Source: Lactifluus volemus (lineage: Eukaryota; Basidiomycota; Agaricomycetes; Russulales; Russulaceae). From it: 36,153 nt of DNA. Each line of letters begins with the position of its first letter. Positions within the stretch are counted from its first letter, which is position 1. Shown piece by piece: positions 21,239-33,041 of the stretch. The notes under the pieces are model-generated. The model was given only the letters and a program-made list of their open reading frames with translations. It ran no database searches and was not told the origin of the DNA. The position numbers and the translations under genes were made by a program. The stretch lies in contig WTXI01000346.1 in NCBI GenBank assembly GCA_022376515.1, forward strand, positions 1-36,153, written 5' to 3'.

Positions 21239-23624
21239 AGAGGACGATGCTAGTAACTCCTATTCGTTGAGAAGATGGATAATTAATGGGTTGTCGAGTG
21301 TGACTGCCAGTGCTAGTAGCTCGAAATTCAACTTAGCAAGCACGGAGTTAGCTTGGACTGCTATTGCAGTGAGGGATCTGGAGTACCTGCGAGAAAGAGA
21401 ACTCTTTGACAGTAGGCGTTGATAGTTCAGCTGAGGGCCGCAGACGGCGCAGAGAGGCTGTGTTGTTGAGGTCGCACGATCCATGTTCCGAGTCAATGAC
21501 ACACGATGCACGTGCACTACAGCCCCGAGCCCATGAGAATGCGGTCACTCATCTGGCAGCGATAGAGGCCAACATCCACTCTGAGTATCATCACGTATAA
21601 TGTATAAAGTACAAGTTTACTAACGAACGATACAAAGGTATCCCTGAGAAGAGGAACATCGAAGGCAAAGTCCACCGCGATGACCAGTGATAGCGATGGT
21701 TCTCGAGAGCGCTTACTATTAGTTACGCCCAACAGCCATCATTATGACATAGGTGGAGGGACAGGGCTATACGTACTCTCCCGACTATTAACATTAATTC
21801 TGTCCACAAGTCGACACACAATCAGATATTTTGAAGCACTGGCTGACTTGGACTCGCGGGAAATAATGGTCGTTCGCGAGCTCGAGGCGGTACATCCCCA
21901 GTGCTGCCTGAGCATTCGATATTGTCGAGACGCATGTCGGTGGTAGTCGCATAAGTGCTGGAATGATAGTTACGAACTTGTCATTCAGGTAGGGCAGGCT
22001 AGTACATCGCGGACACAGGAAATCTGAGAGAAGCGGTCGCAGGGGTAGTGTGGAGAACGGAGAAGGCAACTCACTCACAAACATCTTGGCTCATTTCCAG
22101 GAAGATGCCACTGTTCGTGTGGCATTCTGCTCGTTCCGCGCACCATTACACTTCCTCAAGATGGTAGATATGCTAGCCACTGGCATCAAAGAGGTTCCAC
22201 AAAAAGAGGAGGGTCACGGTCTCAAGGGGAGAAACGAAAGGAGCACAAGGATAGAACGAATTACGACTCACTATCATAGTCCATACGAGAATGCAACGGA
22301 CGATGACGTGGGTGTGGGTGTGTTGCAGATAGGATAAAAGAGGAAAAGGAAGAAAGATAATCTGACCTGATAAATTGAAGGGGAACACGCTGACTCGAGG
22401 ACTCGAGCTCGGAGATGTTCGTCACGAACCGGAAATGCTGGCATGGATACCCAAGTGGATTATAGCGTAGACATAAAATGGGAAATTGATAGTATTAGGG
22501 ATGTAAGGGGCGAGAGGTGTGACGACGAAGTGGTGAGGAAGGTCGTGTTGAGCGGGAATTGTTCCACCACCTCGGACAAGCGGGGAACCCGATTCTCAAT
22601 TCCAGTTTTTGGTTCTAACCTCTGGGGATCCTTTCACACGCGCGTCCAATCGAGTTAATCCATTCCGGCTGAGCAGTATCCCACCATGGTTGAGCTTAGA
22701 CTCGAGCTATCCCAAGTTGGAATATGACTGGTTGCAAGTTCTCAGATCATACAGTTTTGTCGTATGTCACCTGCTCATTTTCTCATGAGCTGGGTTGAAA
22801 AAGGTGGAGACGCTTGATTCCAGTAAACATCGGTCCAACCCAAGGTGGTAAAGCCATGGAGAAGTAGAGTGGTTATTCGTTTCGTGGACCGGCCGACGCT
22901 GGGATGTAAGTCATGGAATGCAATGTGTTACTGGACCTCGAATCCTCAATAGGCCCATCATCCTCCCCTCGACCAACACCTTTGGCTTCTTCTCTAGTGG
23001 AACCATGGCATTTCGACGCTACAACGGCACCTACTAAACGACCTTTATCGATTAGGGGCTGAAATGGGGCATGCTCCGAACACCTGGCCACCGCATCAAC
23101 GCATCGCGATGCAGGCTATACGCACTCTCCGAGTCCCGGACAATCGATTAAGCGGGGCGATCCCACAGTTGCCGAAGGGGAAATCTGGCTTTGGACTCGT
23201 GCAGGACGGGCGGCCATGTCGCATCAATTTGGTGAGATAATGAGCATTAACATTAGATTTGGGAGGCGAGCAATATGGGCCTCGGTTCGTTACTTTCTCC
23301 TCCTCCTCGACCACCTGCTACCTCTACGTTCCGTTTTTTTCCTGTCTTGAATACTTTTGATGTCCCGAATATTACGTGGCCATGTGTGCCGGCGGTGGAC
23401 GCCTTCCGCCCGACTCACCCGGGTGTCAGTCCATAACACGCAACGACAACCTTTATCTGTATTTCTCCTGGCTTCAGGCACCAAAGTGTGGGCTACACGA
23501 TTATCGTACATCAAAATACAAGAAGCAGCAGAGAGCTGCTGCGGGGAGGTGGCTATGAAGACAAGTACTAGTAAGGAGAGAACATTGATGACAACACATC
23601 GACAATCATCCAGACACCTGACAA
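21239..23624. other. Spacer between copies 5 and 6 (type B)
   Basis: The GTACGTCC donor seen in the other spacers is altered here to GTACTCC (about 21382-21386). The palindrome is degraded to GTACAAGTTTAC (21609-21620). The type-B block lies around 22065, the landmark at 22410 and the plus-strand intron-like segment at 22906-22997. The downstream peptide start MAFRRYNGTY (about 23005) runs into TAA within a few codons. The last 400 bp are the block downstream of copy 6. No gene was found. Confidence 0.55.
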
Positions 23625-25152
23625 TCAGTACATTTCTGTGAGATAGACAGTGACAGGGAAACTGGAATGCTGGCGTGAGGAAATGAATGGCTGTATAGCC
23701 TGCTGCGTGGATTGAGAGGGGGGTGGAAGGTAGAGATGGCGTAGCATCGGCAACGCGTCCATGACCCTTTCCTCAGTGAGCTCTTGTAGTGCAGATCCAA
23801 TAAGTTCTCCCAGTCTGGGTGGTATACGCATGTGCTGCAAAGCCGAAAACACACGAAAGAGCTCCAGCCATTGGGGGTTATCCACGAAGTCTTCCCAATC
23901 CGGAAACGCTACGTTCGATGTACTCCCATCGTCAGAGTCACTGGCACTGGCAGTGATGAGAAGCCGTTCTACATTGGATAAGAAAGGCGAAATCTTGCCG
24001 CATATTTGAGCTACAAATGAAACTTGCCAATCCAGCTCATGACAAGATATCCCGATAGACAGAGTAAACCGAAATCTCTTCCCTCCCAGTGGATCACGAT
24101 GACCAACGTGGATGTAGACGTTTCTTTCTTCAAAGTACAGCTTTGCTTCCTCGAAGGATCTGGGGATCTGTGTGCGACCGATAAACTGGACGAGATGTGG
24201 AATGTCAAAGTCGAGCTGATTGAAGAACCATGTGGAGACGGAAATGATAGCAGGAGTGTCAATCCGAGCCACAAGATCCTCAAAGTACTCGCCAGTGCCA
24301 TGGAACGTAAAACTGATGAGAGAGGGGAGGACAGCACGTGTCAATGAAGTAGGAGGTCTATTTGTTGGATCAGGACGAGAAGATGGGGATTCGAATCCAA
24401 TTCGAATGACTTTAAGCTTGGTCAATGCCGATAGGGCTGTGGCCATAGCTTCGGGTGAAATGTAACCGGTATTGGGTATGTTCCTATAGTCAACTTCGAC
24501 AAGATCATGGTGAAATGGAAGCAATTTTGGTAGTGCCGGAAATGGAATACCAATCAAGTGGAGATACTTTAGACACGGGGAAGATCCACCCAAAAAGGTA
24601 TCGCGAAGCACCGGTGCCGCTGACTTCCGAATATGAAGGTAAAGACGTGTCAAAACTGGATATGGCTTCTTCATCACTTTGTTGAGTCGCTTCAATAGAG
24701 TATTTGTTATACTGAGATCGATTTCGTACACGCGATCGTGATGCTTGAGTGCGGCAATAATGTTAGCTCCACTCAGAGGGAGCCTCGGTCTCGATTCCAC
24801 TATGAGGATAGGAAAGGCACGTGGCCAGATATTTAGAGTCTTCTTCACGGGTGTATTCGCATTGCATTGAAGTCGCAAATCAAGACGAAGCGGTGATTCA
24901 AACACAATGTATCTCCACCTTCGGCATACATGCACCAGTGCATGCCACCATCGAAGAGAGAAATTCAAAGACATCATTTGACAGAAGTCGAAGATGTCCA
25001 GGAGGACATTGTCAGGGAGGGATCCGATTGTCACGCGTGGGAAAGAAGTCGGATCTGCTCGATCCAAGTGAGTGATTGCTTCAGCGGCGGCTTATCGTCA
25101 CGAGACGTACCCGGTCGTTTTTATTAATAATACGCGCCTTCCGATGACGCAT
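23625..25152 (-). CDS. F-box protein copy 6, exon-1 frameshift
   Basis: Exon 2 (23625-25054) is fully open and encodes a complete F-box protein: SLPDNVLLDIFDFCQ, WWHALVHVCRRWRYIVF and leucine-rich strands, ending VTVYLTEMY. The homologous exon 1 (25111-25152) is 42 nt instead of 40, an insertion of two bases in the ATTATTAAT stretch. Joining it through the usual 56-nt intron puts exon 2 out of frame and gives an early stop. A GTATTA inside exon 1 (donor G at 25133) would leave 19 nt and restore phase 1, so a shortened first exon is possible but unproven. With an ordinary exon 1 the protein would be 489 aa, among the longest, because the segment after NVERL is expanded (LITASASDSDDGSTSNVAFP). 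Also unusual are SSPCLKYL instead of SAPRLE.L, and HHDLVEVDYRNIPN. The gene may be recently disabled or may use an alternative donor. Confidence 0.7.
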
Positions 25153-27595
25153 AATGACCTGTCCGTTCCCTTGTTCGTTGAAAAGATGGAGAGTTACTAT
25201 CGAGTGCAGTGTGACTGTAGTTCGAAATTTAACTTAGTAAGCCCATAGCAGTGAGGGATCGGAATCGGGACGTACCTGCGAGAAAGAGAACTCTTCAACA
25301 GAGACGTTGATAGTTCAGCTGAGGGCCGCAGAGAGGCTGTGTGGTCGAGGCCGCACGACGCATATCACTAACACATGATGCACGTGGACCACAACCCTGA
25401 GCCCATGAGAATACGGTCACCCATCTGGCAGCGATAGAGGACAACATCCACTCTGAGTATCATTATTAATAAGTATCATGTATAAAGTACAAGTATACTA
25501 ACGATCGATACAAAGATGTCCCCGAGAAGAGGAACATCGAAGGCAAAGTCCACCGCGATGAGCAGCGATAGGGATAATTCTAGAGAGCGCTTATTAGTTA
25601 CGCCCAACAGCCGTCGTTATGGCATAGGTGGAGGGATAGGGCTGAACGTACGCTCCCGAATATTAACATGCAATTCTGTCCACAAGTCGACACTCAATCA
25701 AAGATTTTGAAGTACTTGCTTACCAGAATCGCGGGACAAAAAGGTCGTTCGCGTGCTCGCTGAGGGCGCAGTTAGCAAAGATTGAGCAGTACCTTCCAGG
25801 TGTAGCGTGAGCGTTCAGTTGATGGAGCCTGAGCTAGTAAGTGACGTCTGACGACGCGAGCAAGTTAATGTTGTTGAGATGTATGCCAGTAGTGGTCGCC
25901 TCAAGCGCTAGAATCTGAGAGGAGCGTTCAGTCATGGAGGTGGTGTGGAATACGAAAAAGGCAACACACTCACAATCGTCATTTTCGCAGACCCCACTGT
26001 GTGTGGCGTTCTACTCGATCCGAGCACTACTAGACTTTGATTCTCGAGAGACAGTAAATATGCCACGAACCACCATCGCCACCAATGAAGAGGCGCCATC
26101 AAAAAGAGGAGGTGCATGAAAAACGAGGCCAACGATGGTGACGGCGGGAGAAAATGGAGAAAAAGAATATGAGATTTAAGCTGAAGGGAATCACGTTGAC
26201 TCAAGGAGACGCTCGTCACGAAGCAAAAATGCTGGCCATGGATACCCAGGTGGGGGCAGAGGTAATTGCGTTGTTAGGTCGAGGCGCGACAGTTTGGCAG
26301 CCGGCCGGGATGACCGGCCCAATTTACCGCGCTCTGCACCAATCGTCCAACGAACCTCGCCGGTTCCGTAACCTTAACACAATGAGAGTCACTGTCCCCG
26401 CACCCAGACCCTCACGTGTGCCAGTGTGATCTCGCCCCGTTACAATCTCCAAACTCCCGCCGCCCACGTCATCACATCGGTCTGCTGTTCCAAATAGCCC
26501 GCCACCGCGATCTCACTTCCGCAACTCCCGCCCCATCGACCAACATCATTTTTCGGCACCCGAGCAAGAGACAGAGCATAATTAAATTTCATCAAGAGTC
26601 ACAGCCACCAGGTGCTCCCCGGAGCTTCGACGGGATGCATAAAAGAAAGAGCAGTGAATGCTCAACTGACCGTTTCGGAAATACGAGTACGACGCCGGAG
26701 ATGGCGACGGAAACGTCGCGTGCTTGCCATGTGCATAACAGCTCCTGCGCCAGACCTTGCAACCTCTCTGAGACTCCAAGCCGAGCAGTTAAAGCCATGG
26801 AGAAGCAGGCATTCTGATGAGCTCATCTCCGCTCGACCAACGCTTCCGGCTTCTTCTCTTGTGTAAACACGGCGTTTTGACGCTTCAACGACACTTACCA
26901 ACAACTTTCATCGGGCTGCAATGGGAGATGCTCAGAGCACGTGGCCACCACATCAAGACATCGCTCAGCGGGCTCTCCCAGACAACGGATCAAGCGGGGC
27001 AATTCCATAGCTGCCGAAGGGGAAATCTGGCTTTGCACTCGCGCAGGACGGGCAGCCATATTGCATCAAATTTGGTGAGATAATGAGGGTTAGAGCTTAG
27101 AGTTGAAGTGTTTGTGGTAAAGCGAGCAACGTGGGCTTCAGTTTGTTACTCCTCGACCACTTGCTACTTGCACGCTCCGTTCTTTCATACCTTGAATAGA
27201 CTTTTGTGTCTCAGAAAAACGACTGCAGTGTATCGTAGAGGAGCTGCTAAATTTCTCATGAAATGAGTACAGTAGTTCGTCGTGGCAATCATCAACGGAA
27301 TATTACATGCCCAGTTGTGCCAGCAACGTGTGGCTGTTTATTCCGAACTCCCCTTGGCGTCAGTCCATAGTAATACGCAACAAAAACCCTGATCTATATT
27401 TCTTCTAGCCTGAGGCACCAATGTACATGCCACCTGTTTATCGTACATCAAAATACAAGAAGTAGCAGAAAGCTGATGTGGGAAAGTGGTAAACACTGGG
27501 AGGGGTGGGGAACAGTTATAAGAACAGGTACTAGCAAGATGCGAAGCGGAGAGCATTGATGAGGATCCATCAAGATTAATCCAGACACCGGACAA
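25153..27595. other. Spacer between copies 6 and 7 (type A)
   Basis: Carries a palindrome variant GTACAAGTATAC (25497-25508), type-A blocks (about 25830-25920) and the landmark near 26205. A GC-rich block is shared with the spacer left of copy 5 (TTGTTAGGTCGAGGCGCGAC at 26271 and 18423). An open frame at 26154-26429 shares the peptide stretch EVIALLGRGATV with 18163-18603, but the two diverge by indels on both sides. The last 500 bp are the block downstream of copy 7. No gene is called. Confidence 0.5.
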
Positions 27596-29131
27596 TCAGT
27601 CCATTTCCATTTCTGTGAGATGGACAGTGACTGGGTGATTGGAACGCTGGCGCGAGGAAATGAATGGCTGTATTGCTTGCCGCGTGGATGCAGATGGGGG
27701 TGGAAGGTAGAGGTGGTGTAGCATAGGCAACGCGTCCATGACCCTTTCCCCAATGAGCTCTTGCAGCGCAGATGCAATAATCTCACCCAGTCTGGGCGGT
27801 ATTTCCATGTGCTGCAAAGCCGAAAATGCATGGAAGATCTGCAGCCATTGGGGGTTATCCACGTAGTCTTTCCAATCTGAAAACACTACCTTGTAAATGT
27901 AACGGGTATTGATGAGAAGCCATTCTACATTGGATAAGAAAGGCGAAATCTTGCCGCATATTTGAGCTAGACACGCGACCTGCCAATCAAACTCATGACA
28001 CGATATCCTGATAGACAGAGCGATCCGAAATTCCTTCCCTCCCGGTGGGTCACGATGACCAACGTGGATGTAGACGCATCTATCTTCAAAGGACAGCTTC
28101 GCTTGCTCGAAGGACCCGGGGATTTGTGTGCGACTGATAAACTGGACGAAATGTGGAATGTCAAAATCGAGCTGATTGAAGAACCATGTCTCGACGGAAA
28201 TAATAGCAGGAGTGTCAATCCAAGCCACAAGATCCTCAAAGTACTCGCTAGCACCGCGGAACTCCAAATGGGTGAGAGTGGAGAGGACAACGTGTGTCAA
28301 TGAAAAGGGGGGTCTATTTGTTGGATCAGGACGAGAAGCTGGGGATTCGAATGAAATGGAAACTTTTTCAAGCTTGGTCAACGCGGATATGGCTGTGGCC
28401 ATAGCTTCGGGTGAAACGTAACCGGTATTGGGAATATTCCTGAGGTGAACATTGACAAGATCATGGCAAAATGGAAGCAATTTTGGTAGTGCCGGAAATG
28501 GAATACCAACCAAGATGAGATCCTTTAGACACGGGGCAGATCCACCCAAAAAGGTATCGCGAAGCACCGGTGCCGACTTCGAATTTGAAATATGTCCCAG
28601 GCGAAGATATGCCAAAACTGGATAAGGCTTCTCCATTACTTTGTAGAGTCGCTTCGATACAGTACTTGTTGTATAGAGATAGATTTCGGATACGCGATCA
28701 TGATGCTCGAGTGCGGCAATAATGTTAGCTCCAGTCAGAGGGAGTCTCGTTCTCCATTCCCTGATGATGATAGGAATGGCGCATGGCCAGACATCTAGCG
28801 TCTTCTTCACAGGTGTCTTCGCATGGCAATCAAGTCGCAAATTAAGGCGAAGCGGCGATTGAAATACAATGTATCTCCACCTCCCGCATACGTGCACCAG
28901 CGCATGCCACCATCGAGGGGAGCCGTATACATCCATTTGACAGAAGTCGAAGATGTCGAGGAGGACATTGTCAGGGAGGGATCCGATTGTCACGCGTGGG
29001 AAAGTATTCGTGTCTACTCGATCCAAGTGAGTGATTGCTTCAGTGGCGGCCTATGGGTCATGAGACGTACCTGGGCCTCTTTGCTTAAAAATCGCTTGAG
29101 GACGATGTATAGAGGATGGTGCTAGTAACAT
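27596..29131 (-). CDS. F-box protein copy 7
   Basis: Exon 1 (29071-29131) encodes MLLAPSSIHRPQAIFKQRGP. A 57-nt intron (29014-29070) and exon 2 (27596-29013) give 492 aa, the longest intact copy. The F-box is SLPDNVLLDIFDFCQMDVYG, then SPRWWHALVHVCGRWRYIVF. The protein has single substitutions at positions otherwise constant: VAWIDTPAII (R to W) and SNVEWLLINT (R to W). The variable segment is LLINTRYIYKVVFS. GIPFPALPKLLPFCHDLV resembles copy 6, while the N-terminal 100 residues resemble copy 3. The C-terminus duplicates two codons (LTEMEMD). The upstream spacer is type B, matching the exon-1 type. Confidence 0.9.
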
Positions 29132-31510
29132 TCGTTGAGAAGATGGGATAGTTAATGGGCTGTCGACGCTGACTGCTAGTAGTTTGAAATTCAACTTAGC
29201 AAGCACGGAGTTAGCTTAGAATGCTATTGAAGTGAGGGATCTGGATTCTGGACGTACCTGCGAGAAAGAGAACTCTTCGACAGAGGTGTTGACAGTTCAC
29301 CTGAGAATTGTGGAGGAAGAGAGGCTGTGTTGTTGAGGTCGCACGATGCAGGTCACATGATGCACGTGTACCGCAAGCGCTCATAAAAATACCATTATCC
29401 GATTTCTGGCAGCGATAGGGGCCAACATCCACTCTGAGTATCATTAAGTATCATGTATAAAGTACAAGTGTACTAACGGACGATATAAGGGTGTCCCCGA
29501 GAAGAGGAACATCGAAGGAAAAGTCCACTGCGATGAGCGGCGATAGGGACGGTGCTCGAGAGCGCTTACTATTAGTTACGCCCAACAGCCATCGTTATGG
29601 CATAGGTGGAGGGACAGGGCTGTACGTACTCTCCCGAATCTGAACATGTAATTATGTCCACAAGTCGACACACAATTAAATATTTTGAAGTATTCGCTGA
29701 CTTGGACTCGCGGGAAATAATGGTCATTCGCGAGCTCGAGGCGGAACATCCCCAGTGCAGCCTGAGTGTTCAATTCTTGTTGATGTTTTCGAGATGCATG
29801 ACGGTGGTCACATAAGTGTTGGAATGGCCACTATGAATTCGTCATTCAGGTCAGGCAGGCTCATAATCTGCCGTAGTACTCTGCGGACACAGGAACTCTG
29901 AAAGAGGTAAGTTAAGTGGAGTACGGAGAAGGCAACTCACTCACCAACGTCTTAGCTCATTTTCAGGAAGATGCCACTGTTCGTGTGGCATTCTGCTGTT
30001 TCCGGGCGCCGCTGGTATCAAAGAGGTTCCAACAAAGGAGGAGGGTCTCCGTCTCAGGAGGGAGAAATGAAAGAACGTCAGAACAGATTACGACTCACTA
30101 TCATAGTGCGTATGGTATTATCTGACAATATGGGCGTGGGTGTATTGTGGAGAGGATAAAAGAGGAAAAGAATAAAGACAGAGGAGAAGATCTGACATGA
30201 CCTGAGGGCATCACCGTGACGCCAACTCGACGACTCGGAGATGTCCGTCACGAAGCGGAATTGCTGGCATGGACACCCGAGTAGATTATGGCGTAGACAT
30301 AAAATGGGAAAATTTCCAGAGGTGATATTGTAGTATTAGGGAAGTAAGGGCGAGAGGGCGAGATGAAGTGGCCAGGAAGCTCGTTGAGTAGGAATTGTTC
30401 CCACGCAATCGGACAAGCGAGGAACACGAGTACATTTCTACCACGAACAGCTACGATACTCAATTCCAGTATTTTGGTTCTAACCTCTGGGGATCCTTCC
30501 GCGCGCGCGTCCAAAGTTAATCAATTCCGGCTGCCAGTGAGCAGTATTCCACCATGGTCGAGCAGACTGGAGCTATCCCACGCTATGCCAAGTTATGGTC
30601 GCACGGAATACGACTGGACAGAAGTTGACTCTGACTCTGAGATCGTACAGTAGAAGAAGAGCAATTATTCATTTCTTGGACCGGCCGACGTTGTGATGGA
30701 AGCCATGGAATGCATTATCTTACTGGACCCCGATGAGCTCATCTCCACTCCGACCAACCCTTTCGGCTTCTTCTCTAGTGTGAGCATGGCGTTTCGACGC
30801 TTCAACGGCACCTACCGACAATTCTGGGCTGCAATGGGAGATGCTCCGAACACCTAGCCACCACATCAATCCATGGCAATGCATGCTCTGTGGCCGCGTG
30901 CTCTCCCGGACAACGGATCAAGCGGGGCAATCCCATAGGTGCCTAAGGGAAATCTGGCTTTGCATTCGTGGAGTCCGGGCAGCCACATTGCATCAAATTT
31001 AGTGAGATAATGAGCGTTAGAGCTTAGAGTTGAAGCGTTTGTGGTAGGGCGAGCAACATGGGCTTCAGTTCGTTACTCCTCCTCGACAACTTGCTACCTC
31101 CATGTTCCGTGTTTTCGTATCTTGAATGGACCTTTGTGGGCCGGAAAAATGTCTGCAAGGTTCGTAGAGGAGCCGCTAAATTTCTCATGAAATGACTACT
31201 GTAGTTCGTCGTGGCGATCATCAACCGAATATTACGTGCCCAGTTGTGCCAGCAATGGGCGGCCGTTTATTCCCGACTCTTCCTGGTGTCAGCCCATATA
31301 CGCAACAAAAACCTTGATCTATATTTCCCCTAGCCTGAGGCACCAAAGTGCGTGCCGCCTATTTATCGTACATCAAAGTACAAGAAGTAGCAGTGAGTTG
31401 ATGTAGGAAAGTGGTAAACACTGGGAGGGGTGGGGAACAGTTATAAACACAGGTACTAGGAAAAAGCGAAGTGCAGAGCACCCATCAACATTAATCCAGA
31501 CACCGGACAA
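29132..31510. other. Spacer between copies 7 and 8 (type B)
   Basis: Contains the palindrome 29462-29473, the type-B block near 29930, the landmark at 30236 and a damaged plus-strand donor (GGAAGC at about 30697). Its first 300 bp resemble the region upstream of copy 2: both carry CAAGCGCTCATAAAAATACC. The final 450 bp are the block downstream of copy 8. No gene was found. Confidence 0.55.
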
Positions 31511-33041
31511 TCAGTCCATTTCTGTGAGATGGACAGTGACAGGGTGATTGGAACGCTGGCGCGAGGAAATGAATGGCTGTATTGCTTGCTGCGTGGATGC
31601 AGAGGGGGGTGGAAGGTAGAGGTGGTGTAGCGTCGGCAACGCGTCCATGACGGTTTCCCCAGTGAGCTCTTGCAGCGCAGATCCAATAATCCCACCCAGG
31701 CTGGGCGGTATACGCATGTGATGCAAAGCGGAAAATGCATGGAAGATCTCCAGCCATTGGGGGTTATCCACGTAGTCTTTCCAATCTGAAAACGGTACAG
31801 TCTCAAAGCGAAAGTGAAGGTCAGCGATGAGAAGCCGTTCTACATTGAATAAGAAAGGTGAAATCTTGCCGCATATTTGAGCTACACACGCAACTTGACA
31901 ATCCAACGCATAGCACAATATCCCGATTTCTAGAGCGATCCGAAATTCCTTCCCTCCCGGTGGATCACGATGACCAAAGTTGATGAAAACGTTTTTGTTA
32001 TAAAAGGACAGATTCGCTTCCTCAAAGCTGGGGATCTGTGCGCGACTGATAAACTGGACAAAATGTGGAATGTCAAAATCGAGCTGATTGAAGAAGCATG
32101 TCTTGAGGGAAGTAATAACAGGAGTGTCGATGCGAGCCACAAAATCCTCAAAGTACTCGCTAGCGCCGCGGAACCACAAACGGGTGAGAGCGGGGAGGAC
32201 AACGCGTGTGAATGAAGAAGGAGGTCCATTTGCTGGATCAGGACGAGAAGCTGGGGATTCGAATCCAATGTGAACGACTTTAAGCTTGGTCAACGTGGAT
32301 AGGGCTGTGACCATAGCTTCGGGCGAAATGTAACCGGTATTGGGAATATTCGTGAGGTAAATATAGCCAAGATCGTGGCAAATTGGAAGAAAATTTGGTT
32401 GTGCCGGGAATCGACTACCACCCAAGCTGAGAGTTTCTAGACGCGGGGCAGATCCACCCAAAAAGGTATCGCGAAGCACCGGTGCCGACTTCGGATTTGA
32501 AAGGTGATGAAGTGAAAGATGTGTCAAAACTGGATATGGTTTTTTCATCACTTTGTAGAGTCGCTGCAATAGCGTATTTGTTATTTCGAGATTGATTTTG
32601 GACACGCGATCATGATGCTCGAGTGCGGCAATGATGTTAGCTCCACTCAGAGGGAGTTGCGATCGTGATTCCTTTATGAGGATAGGAAAGCTGCGTGGCC
32701 AGACATCTAGCGTCTTCTTCACGGGGGTATTCGCGTTGCATTCAAGTTCCAAATTAAGACGAAGCGGCGATTGAAACACAATGTATCTCCACCTTTGGCA
32801 TACGTGCACCAGTGCAATCCACCATGGAGGGGAGCGGTACAAAGTTGTTTGACAGAAGTCGAAGATGTCGAGGAGGACATTGTCAGGGAGGGATCCGATT
32901 GTAATGCGTGGGAAAGTATTCGGGTCTACTCGATTCAAGTGAGTGATTGCTTCAGCGGCAGCCCTGGTCCTGAGACGTACCTGGGCCTCTTTGCTTAAAA
33001 ATCGCCTTCAGACGATGTATAGAGGATGGTGCTTGTAACAT
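31511..33041 (-). CDS. F-box protein copy 8
   Basis: Exon 1 (32981-33041) encodes MLQAPSSIHRLKAIFKQRGP. A 55-nt intron (32926-32980) and exon 2 (31511-32925) give 491 aa. The F-box is SLPDNVLLDIFDFCQTTLYR, with WWIALVHVCQRWRYIVF. The early leucine-rich part matches copy 5 (CHDLGYIYLTNIPNTGYISP), with distinctive changes such as RFPAQPNFLP. The middle matches copy 2 (FYNKNVFINFGHRDPPGGKE), and GILCYALDCQVA again resembles copy 5. The variable segment is LIADLHFRFETVPFS, and the preceding motif is FNVERL rather than SNVERL. Exon 1 is ML.APSS type but the upstream spacer is type A, so this copy is recombinant in the opposite sense to copy 2. It is the last complete copy before the retroelement. 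Confidence 0.9.

Noticed and set aside
8389..32215. Plus-strand open frames of 81-107 codons starting MT(K/N)VD inside every long F-box copy (8389-8643, 12181-12435, 16275-16523, 20196-20444, 24024-24347, 27995-28303, 31970-32215)
   Set aside because: They lie antisense to the conserved sense segment around the VGHRDPPGG motif. Their conservation follows from conservation of the sense protein, and they have no independent promoter or intron signals.
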